Positions 51,399 through 61,119 of a stretch of 64,000 bases of DNA are shown piece after piece. Every line of letters starts with the position of its first letter. The stretch's first letter is position 1. Origin of the DNA: JANYGA01 sp031420415 (GTDB taxonomy: Bacteria > Vulcanimicrobiota > Vulcanimicrobiia > Vulcanimicrobiales > Vulcanimicrobiaceae); assembly GCA_031420415.1 (NCBI GenBank), contig JANOMT010000029.1, positions 62,001-126,000 on the forward strand. Direction: 5' to 3'. Both the position numbers and the translations under genes were made by a program. The notes under the pieces are model-generated. The model saw only the letters and a program-made list of their open reading frames with translations, was not told the DNA's origin and did not search any database.

Positions 51399-52172
51399 AT
51401 GATGACGCCCTCGCGGTCTTCGGAGCGCTGCGAGCTCGCGCGCGGGGTCGTCGCGCTCGCACCGGGGCTTGCGTGGATGCCCGCAACGCAGACGCTGATC
51501 GCCGCAGATGCGCACCTCGCCTACGAAGACGTCATCGGCGGGACGCTTCCGCTTTGGAGTACGGCTGAGATCGTCGCGACGCTCGCGCTCGTTGCCGCGC
51601 GGATCGAAGCGCGCGAGATCGTCTTCCTCGGCGATATCGTTCACGGCGCACGCATGAGCGAGGGCGCGGTTCGAACCGTTCGCGATGGGCTCGACGTGTT
51701 GCGCGCGCGCACGACCGTGACGCTCGTTGCGGGAAATCACGAGGGGCGGTCGCGCGCGTTCGCGGTGCTCGGCGCGACGGTCGAAGCGTGCGAACGCGAC
51801 GGCTGGCTGCTCGTCCATGGCGATCGTCCGGCCGTCCTCGGACGGCCCACGATTATCGGCCATCTCCATCCGAGTCTGCACATGGGCGGCGGCGCGAACG
51901 CGCCCGCCTTCGTCGCGAGTGACGCGCTCGTCGTCGTGCCCGCGCTCACGCCGTATTCGCCCGGTCTCGATCTGCTCTCCGATGATTTCGCGAATGCGAT
52001 CGGTCTCTGGTCGGTGTGCCGACGTGATGCGCACGTGGTCGTCGCGACGATCGACCGCGTCTTTCCATTCGGTTCGCTCGCGAAGCTACGGACGACGCTA
52101 CGGACGCCTTCCGCCGCGTTCGCACGACCGAATTCGCGCTTTCGCAAAAAGCATCTGCGCGCCGATCGCTAA
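51399..52172 (+). CDS. Metallophosphoesterase, PdeM-like (ligase-associated repair)
   Basis: This 257-residue protein has metal-binding motifs of calcineurin-like phosphoesterases: ATQTLIAADAHLAYED, EIVFLGDIVHGARMSEG (D and H), VAGNHEGRS (GNHE) and GWLLVHGDRP followed by IIGHLHPS. This order and the early ADAHLAYE match PdeM proteins that occur beside ligase-associated helicases. The helicase upstream supports a repair role in which 3' or 2',3' phosphates or DNA ends are processed. The C-terminus is basic (RFRKKHLRADR). ATG at 51402 is also possible. Confidence 0.85.
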   Translation: MMTPSRSSERCELARGVVALAPGLAWMPATQTLIAADAHLAYEDVIGGTLPLWSTAEIVATLALVAARIEAREIVFLGDIVHGARMSEGAVRTVRDGLDVLRARTTVTLVAGNHEGRSRAFAVLGATVEACERDGWLLVHGDRPAVLGRPTIIGHLHPSLHMGGGANAPAFVASDALVVVPALTPYSPGLDLLSDDFANAIGLWSVCRRDAHVVVATIDRVFPFGSLAKLRTTLRTPSAAFARPNSRFRKKHLRADR

Positions 52173-52177
52173 CCCGG

Positions 52178-52744
52178 CTACGAAAGCTTGCCGAGCACGT
52201 CGAGTGCGAAGTAGATGGCAGCTGCCTGCGACCCAACGTCGATCGTGCCGTCACGAACGTACTGCCGGAGCTGCGGAAACGTCGCGAGTTCGACTTGGAT
52301 ATCTTCGAGCGGATCGAATTTCTGCTTTGCGGTCGGTCGAACGTCGCGCGCGAGATAGAGATGGTAGCGCGATGTGGAGCTCGTCGGTTCCAAGATGAAG
52401 CTGCGCAAGAGTTCGAGGTTTTCCGGAGCGCTTTCGTATGCGGTTTCTTCGGCGAGTTCGCGCATCGCGCAGGTTTTTGAATCTTCGCCTTCGTCGATGC
52501 CGCCCGCGGGTAACTCGAGGACGACGTCGCCGATGCCGTGCTTGTATTGCCGCACGAGGACGACCCGTTCGTCGGGCGTCACGGCGAAGACCACGCTGAA
52601 GCCGCGCGATTCGCGAACGTAGTAGTCGCCGACACGCGTACCATCGGGAAGTTCGATCTGATCGCAACGCAATTTGAAGTAGGGCGACTCGATCACGATC
52701 GCCGAGTCGACGACGCGCCAGGGGGCCCGGGACGCAGATTCCAT
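52178..52744 (-). CDS. Nudix hydrolase (ADP-ribose pyrophosphatase type)
   Basis: ATG at 52744 gives 188 residues; a TTG at 52789 would give 203. The Nudix box is GGIDEGEDSKTCAMRELAEETAYE with all catalytic Glu and Arg present. The upstream VVFAVTPDERVVLVRQYKHG and downstream SSTSRYHLYLARDV are typical of ADP-ribose pyrophosphatases. It would clear ADP-ribose or similar nucleoside diphosphate compounds. It is convergent with the phosphoesterase gene, only 5 bp away. Confidence 0.9.
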   Translation of the reverse strand: MESASRAPWRVVDSAIVIESPYFKLRCDQIELPDGTRVGDYYVRESRGFSVVFAVTPDERVVLVRQYKHGIGDVVLELPAGGIDEGEDSKTCAMRELAEETAYESAPENLELLRSFILEPTSSTSRYHLYLARDVRPTAKQKFDPLEDIQVELATFPQLRQYVRDGTIDVGSQAAAIYFALDVLGKLS

Positions 52745-52954
52745 CGTCGCCCAATACGCGACGGCGGGCGAAGGCTCATTCGGTGGCAAACTTCTCGTGG
52801 TACTCGAGGCGCGTGCCTAACAGGCGCGGGCTTGCATCTCGAGCGAGGCTTCTGCGTTCGCTTCCCGGCAGGCGCCGGAGACGAGCATTTCCTCGGCCGC
52901 GTCGGCTCGATCGACGAGCCGCCGGCGCACATTTCCACCTTCACGAAAGCGACG

Positions 52955-54700
52955 ATGTTTAAACGAACGACCTCACTAGGCGCCGCAGCGCTGTTGCTCG
53001 CAACGATGCTTCCGAGCGTCGCCGACGTTCCGGCGTCGGGCGCAAATGACGTGGCCTTCGCCGCGCTTGCAAAAGCGTATTTTGCCGCTAATTTCGCGGC
53101 GAATCCCGTAAACGCGACGGGTGTCGGCATCCACACCTACGATGCGGAACTCGGCTCCTACGCGGCGGCGGATTATGCAGCGCAACTCGAGCGCGATCGG
53201 TCGTATCTCGCGAAGATCGAAGCGCTCGGACCCAATACGCTCTCACCCGAAGTCGCGATCGATGCGAAAATGCTCGCCAATAGCTTGCATGACGATCTCT
53301 TGCTCAACGGCGATCTCGCGCAATGGCAACATAACCCCGACGCGTACGTAAATATCGCAAGCGGCGGCGTCTATGCGATCGTCGAGCGACCGTATGCGCC
53401 CGTCGCGACGCGCGCGCGGTATGCGATCGCTCGCGAACGTGCGATCCCGCGCCTCATCGCCCAAGCCGAAGCGAATCTCACGACGGTCGACGCGACGACG
53501 GCGATGCTCGCCGAACGCGACGCGCGCGGGAGCGAAAATTTCTTTACGACGACGGTCCCGGAGGCGCTCGGTCCGATCGCAGATCGCAAGCTGCGCGCGG
53601 AGTTACTCGCAGCCGACACCATCGCCCACGATGCGATCGCCGGCTACGCGACGTGGCTCGCCGCACACCCGGTCGCGCATCCGTCGGGGACGTTCGCGAT
53701 CGGCGAACGAGCGTACGCGTTGCGGCTTAAATATGAAGAAGGCCTCGACATGCCGGTCGCGGCGTATCTTCGCGTCGGTGAAGATGCTCTGGCCGACACG
53801 CACGCCCGATTCATCGCGACGGCGAAGCTCGTGAGCCCGGATGCTACGCCCGCCGTAGCGTTCGAATCGCTCAAAAAAGTGCATCCGTCCGCCGCGACGC
53901 TCATCCCGGCCGCGCAACACGATCTGATCGCGCTTCGCGAATTCGTGATCGCGAAGAAACTCCTGACGTTACCGAGTGACGCCGACATCAAGGTGATCGA
54001 GACGCCCGTCTTCCAACGTCAGACGACTTTCGCGTCGATGGACGCACCGGGCGTTCTGGAGAAAACCGCGACACGTGCGTTTTACAACGTGACGCCGGTC
54101 GATCTCAAATCACCGATCGCGAAGCAGAATGAGTTCCTCGGCTTCTTAAACGATTACAACCGCCCGATCGTCTCCGCACACGAAGTCTATCCCGGGCACT
54201 ACGTCAACTTCACGATCGATAAGCATCTGCCGCTCAGCCTCACGCGACAGATCTTAAGTTCGTCGTCATTTGCTGAAGGTTGGGCGCACTACGACGAGCA
54301 GATGATCGTCGACGAAGGCTGGGGCAAGGGCGATCCGCACGTGCGCCTCGCGCAACTCGGCGGCGCGCTCGTGCGCGAATGCCGGTACATCGTCGGCGTG
54401 AAAGAACATACGGCGGGCATGACGGTCGACGAAGCGACGAAGTTCTTCGTTGAAAACGCTTTCATGGCGCCGGGCCCCGCACGCGTCGAAGCGTTGCGCG
54501 GCACGCAAGATGCGACCTATGGCTACTACACGCTCGGGAAACTCGAGATCCTCAAACTGCGCGCCGACATGCAGAAGAAACTGGGGTCTGAGTTCACGTT
54601 GCAACGCTTCCATGACGCGCTTCTCGCCCACGGCGATCCGCCGATTCCGCTCCTGCGCCCGATTCTCTTGGGCACCGACGATGATGGGAAATTGCTCTAA
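52955..54700 (+). CDS. DUF885 family secreted metalloenzyme
   Basis: ATG at 52955 gives 581 residues with a signal peptide (SLGAAALLLATMLPSVAD). It belongs to the DUF885 group, with SAHEVYPGHYVNF (HExxxxH-type zinc site) and SFAEGWAHYDEQMI (the third ligand region) late in the protein. Such proteins are thought to be peptidases of the M3/M32-like fold but the substrate is unproven. About 165 bp upstream contains no gene that I can see. It is followed by an acyl-CoA ligase gene. Confidence 0.85.
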   Translation: MFKRTTSLGAAALLLATMLPSVADVPASGANDVAFAALAKAYFAANFAANPVNATGVGIHTYDAELGSYAAADYAAQLERDRSYLAKIEALGPNTLSPEVAIDAKMLANSLHDDLLLNGDLAQWQHNPDAYVNIASGGVYAIVERPYAPVATRARYAIARERAIPRLIAQAEANLTTVDATTAMLAERDARGSENFFTTTVPEALGPIADRKLRAELLAADTIAHDAIAGYATWLAAHPVAHPSGTFAIGERAYALRLKYEEGLDMPVAAYLRVGEDALADTHARFIATAKLVSPDATPAVAFESLKKVHPSAATLIPAAQHDLIALREFVIAKKLLTLPSDADIKVIETPVFQRQTTFASMDAPGVLEKTATRAFYNVTPVDLKSPIAKQNEFLGFLNDYNRPIVSAHEVYPGHYVNFTIDKHLPLSLTRQILSSSSFAEGWAHYDEQMIVDEGWGKGDPHVRLAQLGGALVRECRYIVGVKEHTAGMTVDEATKFFVENAFMAPGPARVEALRGTQDATYGYYTLGKLEILKLRADMQKKLGSEFTLQRFHDALLAHGDPPIPLLRPILLGTDDDGKLL

Positions 54701-54739
54701 CGCCGAACGACTCGCACCGAACGAACGAAAGGCCAATTA

Positions 54740-56395
54740 ATGAAGACGATGGACGCGAAACTCGCATTTGCGATGCCCGGGACGATGATGGATGTCGATC
54801 TCACGATCGGGATGATCTTCGAGCACATCTTGCGCAACAATGCGGAGCGCGAAGTCGTCTCGCGCAACGACGACGGGTCGATCTTTCGGTATACGTACGG
54901 CGATTTCGGCAAGCGCGTCGCGCAACTCGCGCACGCGCTCGTCGAACTCGGCGTGAAGCCGGGCGATCGCGTCGCGAGCTTCGCTTGGAACAATCACCGT
55001 CATCTCGAATTGTATTACGCCGTGCCGATGATCGGTGCGGTCTTGCACACGACGAATATCCGGCTTTTTCCCGAACAAGTCGCCTGGGTTTTCGAGCATG
55101 CGGGGGACACCCTCGCATTCGTCGACACCTCGGTTGCGCCGGCCGTCGCGAAAGCGATGGCGACGCGACCCGATTTCTCGATTCCGTTCGTGACGATGGG
55201 CGCGAGGAGCACCGAACTCCCAGACGCGTACGATTACGAAACGCTCCTCGCCGGAAAACCGACGACCTTCGATTGGCCGCAGATCGACGAACGCAGCGCC
55301 GCGATTCTGTGCTACACCTCGGCGACGACGGGCGATCCCAAAGGCGTCGCCTTCACGCATCGCTCGACCGTGCTCCATGCCTTCGCTGCAGGCACGGTCG
55401 ACGCGCTCGGCATCGGACAAGCCGATACGGTCATGCCGGTCGTGCCGATGTTCCACGTCAACGCGTGGGGCACGCCATATCTGGCACCGATGATCGGCGC
55501 GAAGCTCGTGATGCCGGGACCGAAGCTCGACCCGGCGAGCATTATCGAACTCGTCGATGCGGAGCGGGTCACGATGTCGCTCGGCGTGCCGACGGTGTGG
55601 CTCGCGGTACGCGATGAACTCGAAAAGCGCGATGGGTATCTGCCGTCGCTGAAAAATCTCGTGATCGGCGGCTCGGCGTGTCCGCCTTCGCTTTTCGACG
55701 ATCTCAAGCGTCGTGGCATCCAGACGATTCATGCCTGGGGTATGACGGAGATGTCGCCGATCGGCACGACGTCACGCCTGACGTCGTCGCTCATCGATGC
55801 AACGCCGGACGAGCAGCGCCGGAAACTTCTCACGCAGGGTCGATTTACCGCGCTCGTCGCGTGGAAGCTGCTCGATGAAGCGGGGAACGAAGTGCCGCAC
55901 GACGGCAAGACGCCAGGCGACCTATGGGTACGCGGCGCGGCCGTGACCGCGTCGTATTATCGCGTCGGAAGCGATCTACCGTGCTTCGCCGACGGCTATT
56001 TTCATACGGGCGACGTCTGCACGGTCGACGAGTTCGGCTACATGCAGATCGTCGATCGTTCGAAGGATCTCGTCAAATCCGGTGGTGAGTGGATCTCGAG
56101 CGTCGACCTCGAGAACATGCTCATGGGCCACCCCGCGATTCGCGAAGCAGCCGTCATCGGGTTGCCACACGAGAAGTGGGTCGAACGTCCGGTCGCGGTC
56201 ATCGCCTTGCGCGACGGTCAAGCGGTTGAGGAATCTGCCGTGCAGGCGTGGCTTGCAGAACGTATCGCGAAGTGGATGGTTCCCGACCGCGTCATCTTTG
56301 TAGAGGCAATTCCGCGCACGGGGGTGGGCAAATTCCTCAAGCGCGATCTGCGCAAGCAGTACGAAAGCTTACTGCTGCCCGCAACGACGCCGTAA
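54740..56395 (+). CDS. Medium/long-chain acyl-CoA ligase
   Basis: This 551-residue AMP-forming ligase has motif A3 ILCYTSATTGDPKGVAFTHRS, the ANL motif HAWGMTEMSPIGTTSRLT, the hinge YFHTGDVCTVDEFGYMQIVDRSKDLVKSGGEWI and the C-terminal catalytic Lys in GVGKFLKRDLRK. It activates a fatty acid as an acyl-adenylate, then a thioester. AAAGG precedes the ATG. The chain length cannot be read. It is next to isocitrate lyase, suggesting use of fatty acids through acetyl-CoA and the glyoxylate shunt. Confidence 0.92.
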   Translation: MKTMDAKLAFAMPGTMMDVDLTIGMIFEHILRNNAEREVVSRNDDGSIFRYTYGDFGKRVAQLAHALVELGVKPGDRVASFAWNNHRHLELYYAVPMIGAVLHTTNIRLFPEQVAWVFEHAGDTLAFVDTSVAPAVAKAMATRPDFSIPFVTMGARSTELPDAYDYETLLAGKPTTFDWPQIDERSAAILCYTSATTGDPKGVAFTHRSTVLHAFAAGTVDALGIGQADTVMPVVPMFHVNAWGTPYLAPMIGAKLVMPGPKLDPASIIELVDAERVTMSLGVPTVWLAVRDELEKRDGYLPSLKNLVIGGSACPPSLFDDLKRRGIQTIHAWGMTEMSPIGTTSRLTSSLIDATPDEQRRKLLTQGRFTALVAWKLLDEAGNEVPHDGKTPGDLWVRGAAVTASYYRVGSDLPCFADGYFHTGDVCTVDEFGYMQIVDRSKDLVKSGGEWISSVDLENMLMGHPAIREAAVIGLPHEKWVERPVAVIALRDGQAVEESAVQAWLAERIAKWMVPDRVIFVEAIPRTGVGKFLKRDLRKQYESLLLPATTP

Positions 56396-56537
56396 CCCGT
56401 TTTTCGTCTTTCGGAAATCGAGCGACGATTTTCGACGGGAAATACGGGAATAGGTGCATAACGCCACCCGCCATCGGTTGTGGGTCGGTCAGCCAATTTA
56501 GAAAAACTCTCCACCCGATTTTCGAAAGGGATTTGAC

Positions 56538-57830
56538 GTGCCAGACTTCAGCGATGCAAAGCAACTCGAATTGATGTGGGAGTCCGACACACGGTGGGCC
56601 GGAATCCAGCGCCCCTATAGCGGAGCCGACGTCGTTCGCCTTCGTGGTTCGGTTCAAATCGAGTACACGCTCGCACGTCGCGGCGCGGAATTTCTGTGGA
56701 AACATCTTTCCAACGAGCCCTATGTTGCGGCGCTCGGAACGATGACCGGTGGCCAGGCCGTCCAGGCCGCCAAAGCCGGGCTCAACGCCATCTATCTCTC
56801 GGGCTGGCAAGTTGCCGCCGACGCAAACGGCGCGTCGCAGACCTATCCCGATCAAAGTCTCTATCCGGCAAATAGCGCTCCGCAACTCGTGAAGCGCATC
56901 AATAACGCGTTCCAGCGCGCGGACCAGATCCAGCAGAGCGAAGGCAAAGAAAACCTCAACTACTTTTTGCCGATCGTCGCCGACGCGGAAGCCGGATTCG
57001 GCGGCGCGCTCAACGTGCACGAAATCGTGAAGGCCTTCGTGGAAGCCGGCGCCGCCGGAATCCATCTCGAGGATCAACTGGCGAGTGAGAAAAAGTGCGG
57101 CCACATGGGTGGCAAAGTCCTGATTCCCACGAAGACCGCCGTGCGCAATCTCGTCGCCGCCCGTCTCGCAGCCGATCTCATGGGCGTCCCGACGCTCATC
57201 GTCGCACGCACCGATGCCAACGGCGCGCAACTCATCACGAGCGACGTCGACGAAGTCGATCGTCCGTTCATCTACGGCGAGCGCACGGAAGAGGGCTTTT
57301 TCCGTCTCAACGGCGGCATCGATGCGGCGATCGCACGCGGAATCGCCTATGCGCCCTACGCCGATCTCATCTGGTGTGAGACGAGCGAGCCGAACATCGA
57401 AGAAGCGCGCCGTTTCGCCGCCGAAGTTCACGCGAAATTCCCAGGCAAATGGCTTGCCTACAATTGCTCGCCGTCGTTCAACTGGAAGCTCAAACTCTCA
57501 CAGAGCGATATCGAGACGTTTCAACAACAGCTCGCCGCGATGGGCTATAAATTCCAATTCATCACGCTCGCCGGTTTTCACGCGCTCAACCATTCGTTCT
57601 TCCAACTCGCCAAAGCGTATAAGTCGCGCGGCATGGCGGCGTACTCGGAACTGCAGCAGGACGAATTCGCCGCAGAAAAAGATGGGTACACCGCGATGCG
57701 CCATCAGCGCGAAGTCGGTACGGGTTACTTCGACGAGATCGCGCAAGTCGTGAGCGAAGGCAAGTCTTCGACGACCGCATTGCATGGCTCGACCGAAGAA
57801 GAACAGTTCAACGGGGTAGCCGCGCACTAA
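56538..57830 (+). CDS. aceA: Isocitrate lyase
   Basis: This 430-residue protein starts at GTG 56538 with AAAGGGA seven bases upstream. The signature EKKCGHMGGKVLIPT contains the catalytic KKCGH motif. The region LPIVADAEAGFGG holds Mg-binding residues, and YNCSPSFNWK follows. It cleaves isocitrate to glyoxylate and succinate in the glyoxylate cycle. Malate synthase is not in the window. The operon looks monocistronic, with a long perfect hairpin 14 bp after its stop. Confidence 0.96.
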   Translation: MPDFSDAKQLELMWESDTRWAGIQRPYSGADVVRLRGSVQIEYTLARRGAEFLWKHLSNEPYVAALGTMTGGQAVQAAKAGLNAIYLSGWQVAADANGASQTYPDQSLYPANSAPQLVKRINNAFQRADQIQQSEGKENLNYFLPIVADAEAGFGGALNVHEIVKAFVEAGAAGIHLEDQLASEKKCGHMGGKVLIPTKTAVRNLVAARLAADLMGVPTLIVARTDANGAQLITSDVDEVDRPFIYGERTEEGFFRLNGGIDAAIARGIAYAPYADLIWCETSEPNIEEARRFAAEVHAKFPGKWLAYNCSPSFNWKLKLSQSDIETFQQQLAAMGYKFQFITLAGFHALNHSFFQLAKAYKSRGMAAYSELQQDEFAAEKDGYTAMRHQREVGTGYFDEIAQVVSEGKSSTTALHGSTEEEQFNGVAAH

Positions 57831-57844
57831 GCATCGCGCGCTCG

Positions 57845-57881
57845 ATGGCGTTTCGTGCAAAGTTTTGACACGAAACGCCAT
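57845..57881. terminator. 13-bp perfect hairpin after isocitrate lyase
   Basis: ATGGCGTTTCGTG (57845-57857) and CACGAAACGCCAT (57869-57881) are perfect reverse complements around an 11-base loop. There is no T-tract, so it may be a rho-dependent or processing element, or a leader hairpin for the binding-protein gene at 57977. Confidence 0.5.
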
Positions 57882-57976
57882 TGCCAGGAAAGATGTTTCC
57901 CTCCTTCGTGAAAGAAGCGCCAGCGTCGCATCCGATACTTTCGTCGGATTCGCGCTTCTTCAAAGGAAACACGAGC

Positions 57977-59242
57977 GTGTCGTCATCTCGTCTATCGCGC
58001 GGATCGTTCGTTCGCGCTTCAAGCGCGGCCATTGCGGGGGCCGCAATCGGCATCCCCGCCTTCATTCCTCGCATGGGCGAGGCGGCCGATGCGATCAAGA
58101 TCGGTCTCCTGGAACCTGCCACGGGCGTCTACGCGGCAAACGGAGAGAGCGAACTTCGCGGATTTCAGATGGCCGCCGACATGTGGAATGCCCGCGGCGG
58201 CGTGATGGGTCGCAAGCTCGAACTCGTGAAGGAAGACGACGGTAACGATCCCGGCATCGGCGCGCAGAAGGCTCGCAAGCTGATGAACCAAGACAAAGTC
58301 GTCGCCCTCGCGGGCACGGTCAGTAGCGCCGTTTCGCTCTCGGTGAGCGGTGCGGCCAACGCTGCGGGCATGCTCTTCATCGATTCCGGCGGACATACCG
58401 ACGACGTTACGGGCAAAGATTGCAAGTGGAATACGTTCCGCACGTGCCATAGCACGTGGATGGAGGCTCACGCCACAGGCTACTCGCTCGCCAAAAAGTT
58501 CGGCAAGAAATTCCACCTCATCACGCCTGACTATGCGTTCGGCCATTCGCTCGAAACGGCGTATAAAGACGTTTTGGCACGTATCGGCGGCACCATCACC
58601 GGCAGCGATCTCACGCCGCTCGGCACGACCGATTTTAGCCCGTATCTCACCAAGGCGCTCGCCGGTAATCCCGACGTGCTCCTCGTTCTCGTTCAAGGCG
58701 CGGATTTCGTCAATTGCATGAAGCAGATCGACTCGTTCGGGCTGCATAAGAAAATCGGCATCGGCGGACCGCAAGCCGAACTCGAAGCCGTGCAATCGCT
58801 ACCGAAAGAAGCGCGCGTCGGCTACTTCGGCATCGAATGGTACTACAAGAGCGACAAGGTTCTGGGCAAGAGTAAGGCCGCGCATGCGTTCGTACGCGAC
58901 TACACCAAACTCCACAACACCGCTCCAAGCGCGCGAAGCGCGTTCGGCTACATCACGATGGATCGTCTCGTCGCGGCGATGAACGACGCCAAGAGCACGG
59001 ACTCGGCGAAGGTCGCGCGTGCGCTCGAAGGCGCGAAGTTCGGTTCGATCTTCGAGGGCACCGCCTATTTCCGCAAGGAAGACCATCAGCTCATGTGGCC
59101 GATGTGGTTCGGCGAAGTGCGGCGCGAAGGCGCGAACGGCGATAAGGACGATCTCTTCAATATTACGGACGTCCACGAGGCCGACACGATCGAGCAGAGC
59201 ATCGCGGACAAAGCGAAGATCTGCACGCTGAGTTACCCCTAA
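57977..59242 (+). CDS. Branched-chain amino acid/amide-type ABC transporter substrate-binding protein
   Basis: GTG at 57977 is preceded by AAAGGA about nine bases away, which favours it over TTG 57881 and ATG 57893; the protein is 421 residues. The N-terminus, SRLSRGSFVRASSAAIAGAA, is a Tat-like signal peptide with R-G instead of R-R. The mature domain is a type 1 periplasmic binding protein: KIGLLEPATGVYAANGESEL, then FAFGHSLE-like strands and AGNPDVLLVLVQGADFV. It delivers a ligand to the permeases LivH/LivM encoded next. The ligand is not determined; four-carbon acid sugars are a possibility because of the downstream enzymes. Confidence 0.88.
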   Translation: MSSSRLSRGSFVRASSAAIAGAAIGIPAFIPRMGEAADAIKIGLLEPATGVYAANGESELRGFQMAADMWNARGGVMGRKLELVKEDDGNDPGIGAQKARKLMNQDKVVALAGTVSSAVSLSVSGAANAAGMLFIDSGGHTDDVTGKDCKWNTFRTCHSTWMEAHATGYSLAKKFGKKFHLITPDYAFGHSLETAYKDVLARIGGTITGSDLTPLGTTDFSPYLTKALAGNPDVLLVLVQGADFVNCMKQIDSFGLHKKIGIGGPQAELEAVQSLPKEARVGYFGIEWYYKSDKVLGKSKAAHAFVRDYTKLHNTAPSARSAFGYITMDRLVAAMNDAKSTDSAKVARALEGAKFGSIFEGTAYFRKEDHQLMWPMWFGEVRREGANGDKDDLFNITDVHEADTIEQSIADKAKICTLSYP

Positions 59243-59245
59243 AGT

Positions 59246-60118
59246 ATGCTCGAACACCTCGGCCCGGAACTCTTCAACGGGCTCGTTCTCGGCGCGTTTT
59301 ACGCAATCGTCGCGATCGGGCTTTCGCTGATCATGAATCTCACCGGTACCATCAATATGGCGCACGGAAGCTTCATGACGCTCGCCGGCTACCTCGCCTT
59401 CGCGATGATCTCGCGCGGTACGTCGTTTTGGTTCGCCTTACTCGTCGCACCGTTGCTCACGGTCATCGTCGGCATCGTCGTCGAACGAACCTTGATCCGG
59501 CCGCTCTACAAGCGAGAGCCGTTCTACAGTCTTCTCCTGACGTTCGGACTCTCGCTCGTAGCCGAGGAAGTTTTCCATCTCATCTGGGGCGCGAACGGGG
59601 TCCCGCTCTCGCCGCCGGCGAGTCTGAGCGGGACGGTGCAACTCGGCTTCATGTCGTTTCCCGCATATCGGCTCTTCATTGCAGCGGCACTCGTCGTCGC
59701 GATCGTAGCGCTCGCGCTCTTCCTCACGCGCACGCGTTTCGGCTTACGCCTGCGCGCCGCGGTGCAAGATACGGAGATGATCGCCGCACTCGGGACCAAC
59801 ACGCAAGTACTTTACATGGTTAATTTTGGCCTCGGCATCTTTCTCGCGGGCATCGCGGGCGTTCTCGCGGCGGGCCTGCTCGGCTTGAGCCCGACGAGCG
59901 GAAACGCGCTGCTCATGCCGGCCTTCGTCACCGTTATCATCGGCGGGATGGGCAGTCTCTTCGGGAGCATCGCGGGTGGCCTTTTGATCGGCTTCGCGAT
60001 CTCGCTGACGACGCTCTTCATTCCCGCAGCGAGCGAAGTTTCGATGTACGTGCTCATGGCGATCGTCCTGCTGATCCGGCCGCGCGGACTTTTCGGCGAA
60101 GAAGGCATCTTCGGATGA
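59246..60118 (+). CDS. livH: LivH-type ABC permease
   Basis: This 290-residue inner-membrane protein starts 3 bp after the binding-protein stop. NGLVLGAFYAIVAIGLSLI and GTINMAHGSFMTLAGYL are the family's N-terminal hallmarks. GGMGSLFGSIAGGLLIG is in the C-terminal EAA-like loop. It overlaps the next permease gene by 4 bp. It forms one half of the channel for the importer. Confidence 0.92.
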   Translation: MLEHLGPELFNGLVLGAFYAIVAIGLSLIMNLTGTINMAHGSFMTLAGYLAFAMISRGTSFWFALLVAPLLTVIVGIVVERTLIRPLYKREPFYSLLLTFGLSLVAEEVFHLIWGANGVPLSPPASLSGTVQLGFMSFPAYRLFIAAALVVAIVALALFLTRTRFGLRLRAAVQDTEMIAALGTNTQVLYMVNFGLGIFLAGIAGVLAAGLLGLSPTSGNALLMPAFVTVIIGGMGSLFGSIAGGLLIGFAISLTTLFIPAASEVSMYVLMAIVLLIRPRGLFGEEGIFG

Positions 60119-61119
60119 CGCCCGCACTTCGCACCGCGCTCGTGATCGGTGGCCTGCTCGCGCTCGCGCCGCTCGTCTTACCGCTCGTACATCTCGACGT
60201 CTCGATCGTGAGCGAAGTCTTGCTCTTCGCGATCGCGGCGATGAGCGTCAATCTCTTGCTCGGTTATACGGGCCTACCCGCGTTCGGCAACGCGGCGTTT
60301 TTCGGACTCGGTTCGTACGGTGCCGCACTATCGATCAAATACGCGCACGTGCACTTTATCGAGGCCGTGCTCGTCGGAACGTTGGCCGGGCTCGTCGGCG
60401 GCCTGATCCTCGGGCCGTTCCTGTTGCGGCGACGCGGCATCTATTTCGGGTTGCTCGCGATCGCCTTCGGCCAAGTCTTCTACTTCGTCGCCTATCGCTT
60501 CACGAACGTGACGGGTGGCGAGGACGGCATGAATTTCGCGCGGCCGTACGTCGGCTTCCCGAGCGCGCATTTCAGCCTCAACGAGATGTCGTTCTACTAC
60601 GTCGCGCTCGCGATCTACCTCGGTATCGTCGCGCTCTTTTCCGTCGTCGCGGTCTCGCCGTTCGGGCGCACGCTCGTGGCGATCCGACAGAACGAAGTGC
60701 GCGTGCGCTATCTCGGCATCAATACCGACCGTTTCATCTTCGTCGCCTTGCTGATCTCATCGACGATCGCGGGGCTCGGCGGTGCGATGTTCGCGCTGCT
60801 CATCAACTTCGCATATCCGCTCACACTCGATTGGCATCAATCGGGGGATTTCGTGCTCATCATGATCCTCGGCGGTGCGGGGATGATCTGGGGCCCACTC
60901 GTCGGTGCGACGATCTTCGTCATCGGCAAGGACATCATCTCGACGATCACGCCGCTGTGGCAGATCTTTCTCGGCGCACTCTTCATCGCGTGCGTGCTCG
61001 GATTCCCTAAAGGCATTCTCGGTTCGATCGCAGCGTTACGCGACCGGCGCGCGCTCGCCCGGAGCTCCGTATCCGAAACGCCCGAAGCGCCCGCACCTCT
61101 CTCGCGAGGAACGACGTAG
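60115..61119 (+). CDS. livM: LivM-type ABC permease
   Basis: This 334-residue permease has the typical GYTGLPAFGNAAFFGLGSYG early segment and the C-terminal GGAGMIWGPLVGATIFV, as in LivM proteins. The start ATG overlaps the LivH stop (ATGA). It is the second half of the channel; the LivG gene starts directly after its stop. Confidence 0.92.
   Translation: MTPALRTALVIGGLLALAPLVLPLVHLDVSIVSEVLLFAIAAMSVNLLLGYTGLPAFGNAAFFGLGSYGAALSIKYAHVHFIEAVLVGTLAGLVGGLILGPFLLRRRGIYFGLLAIAFGQVFYFVAYRFTNVTGGEDGMNFARPYVGFPSAHFSLNEMSFYYVALAIYLGIVALFSVVAVSPFGRTLVAIRQNEVRVRYLGINTDRFIFVALLISSTIAGLGGAMFALLINFAYPLTLDWHQSGDFVLIMILGGAGMIWGPLVGATIFVIGKDIISTITPLWQIFLGALFIACVLGFPKGILGSIAALRDRRALARSSVSETPEAPAPLSRGTT

Noticed and set aside
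54737..55732. 331-residue minus-strand frame opposite the acyl-CoA ligase
   Set aside because: It is the antisense of a clear AMP-forming ligase, rich in Arg/His/Glu with no family features; typical shadow in GC-rich DNA.
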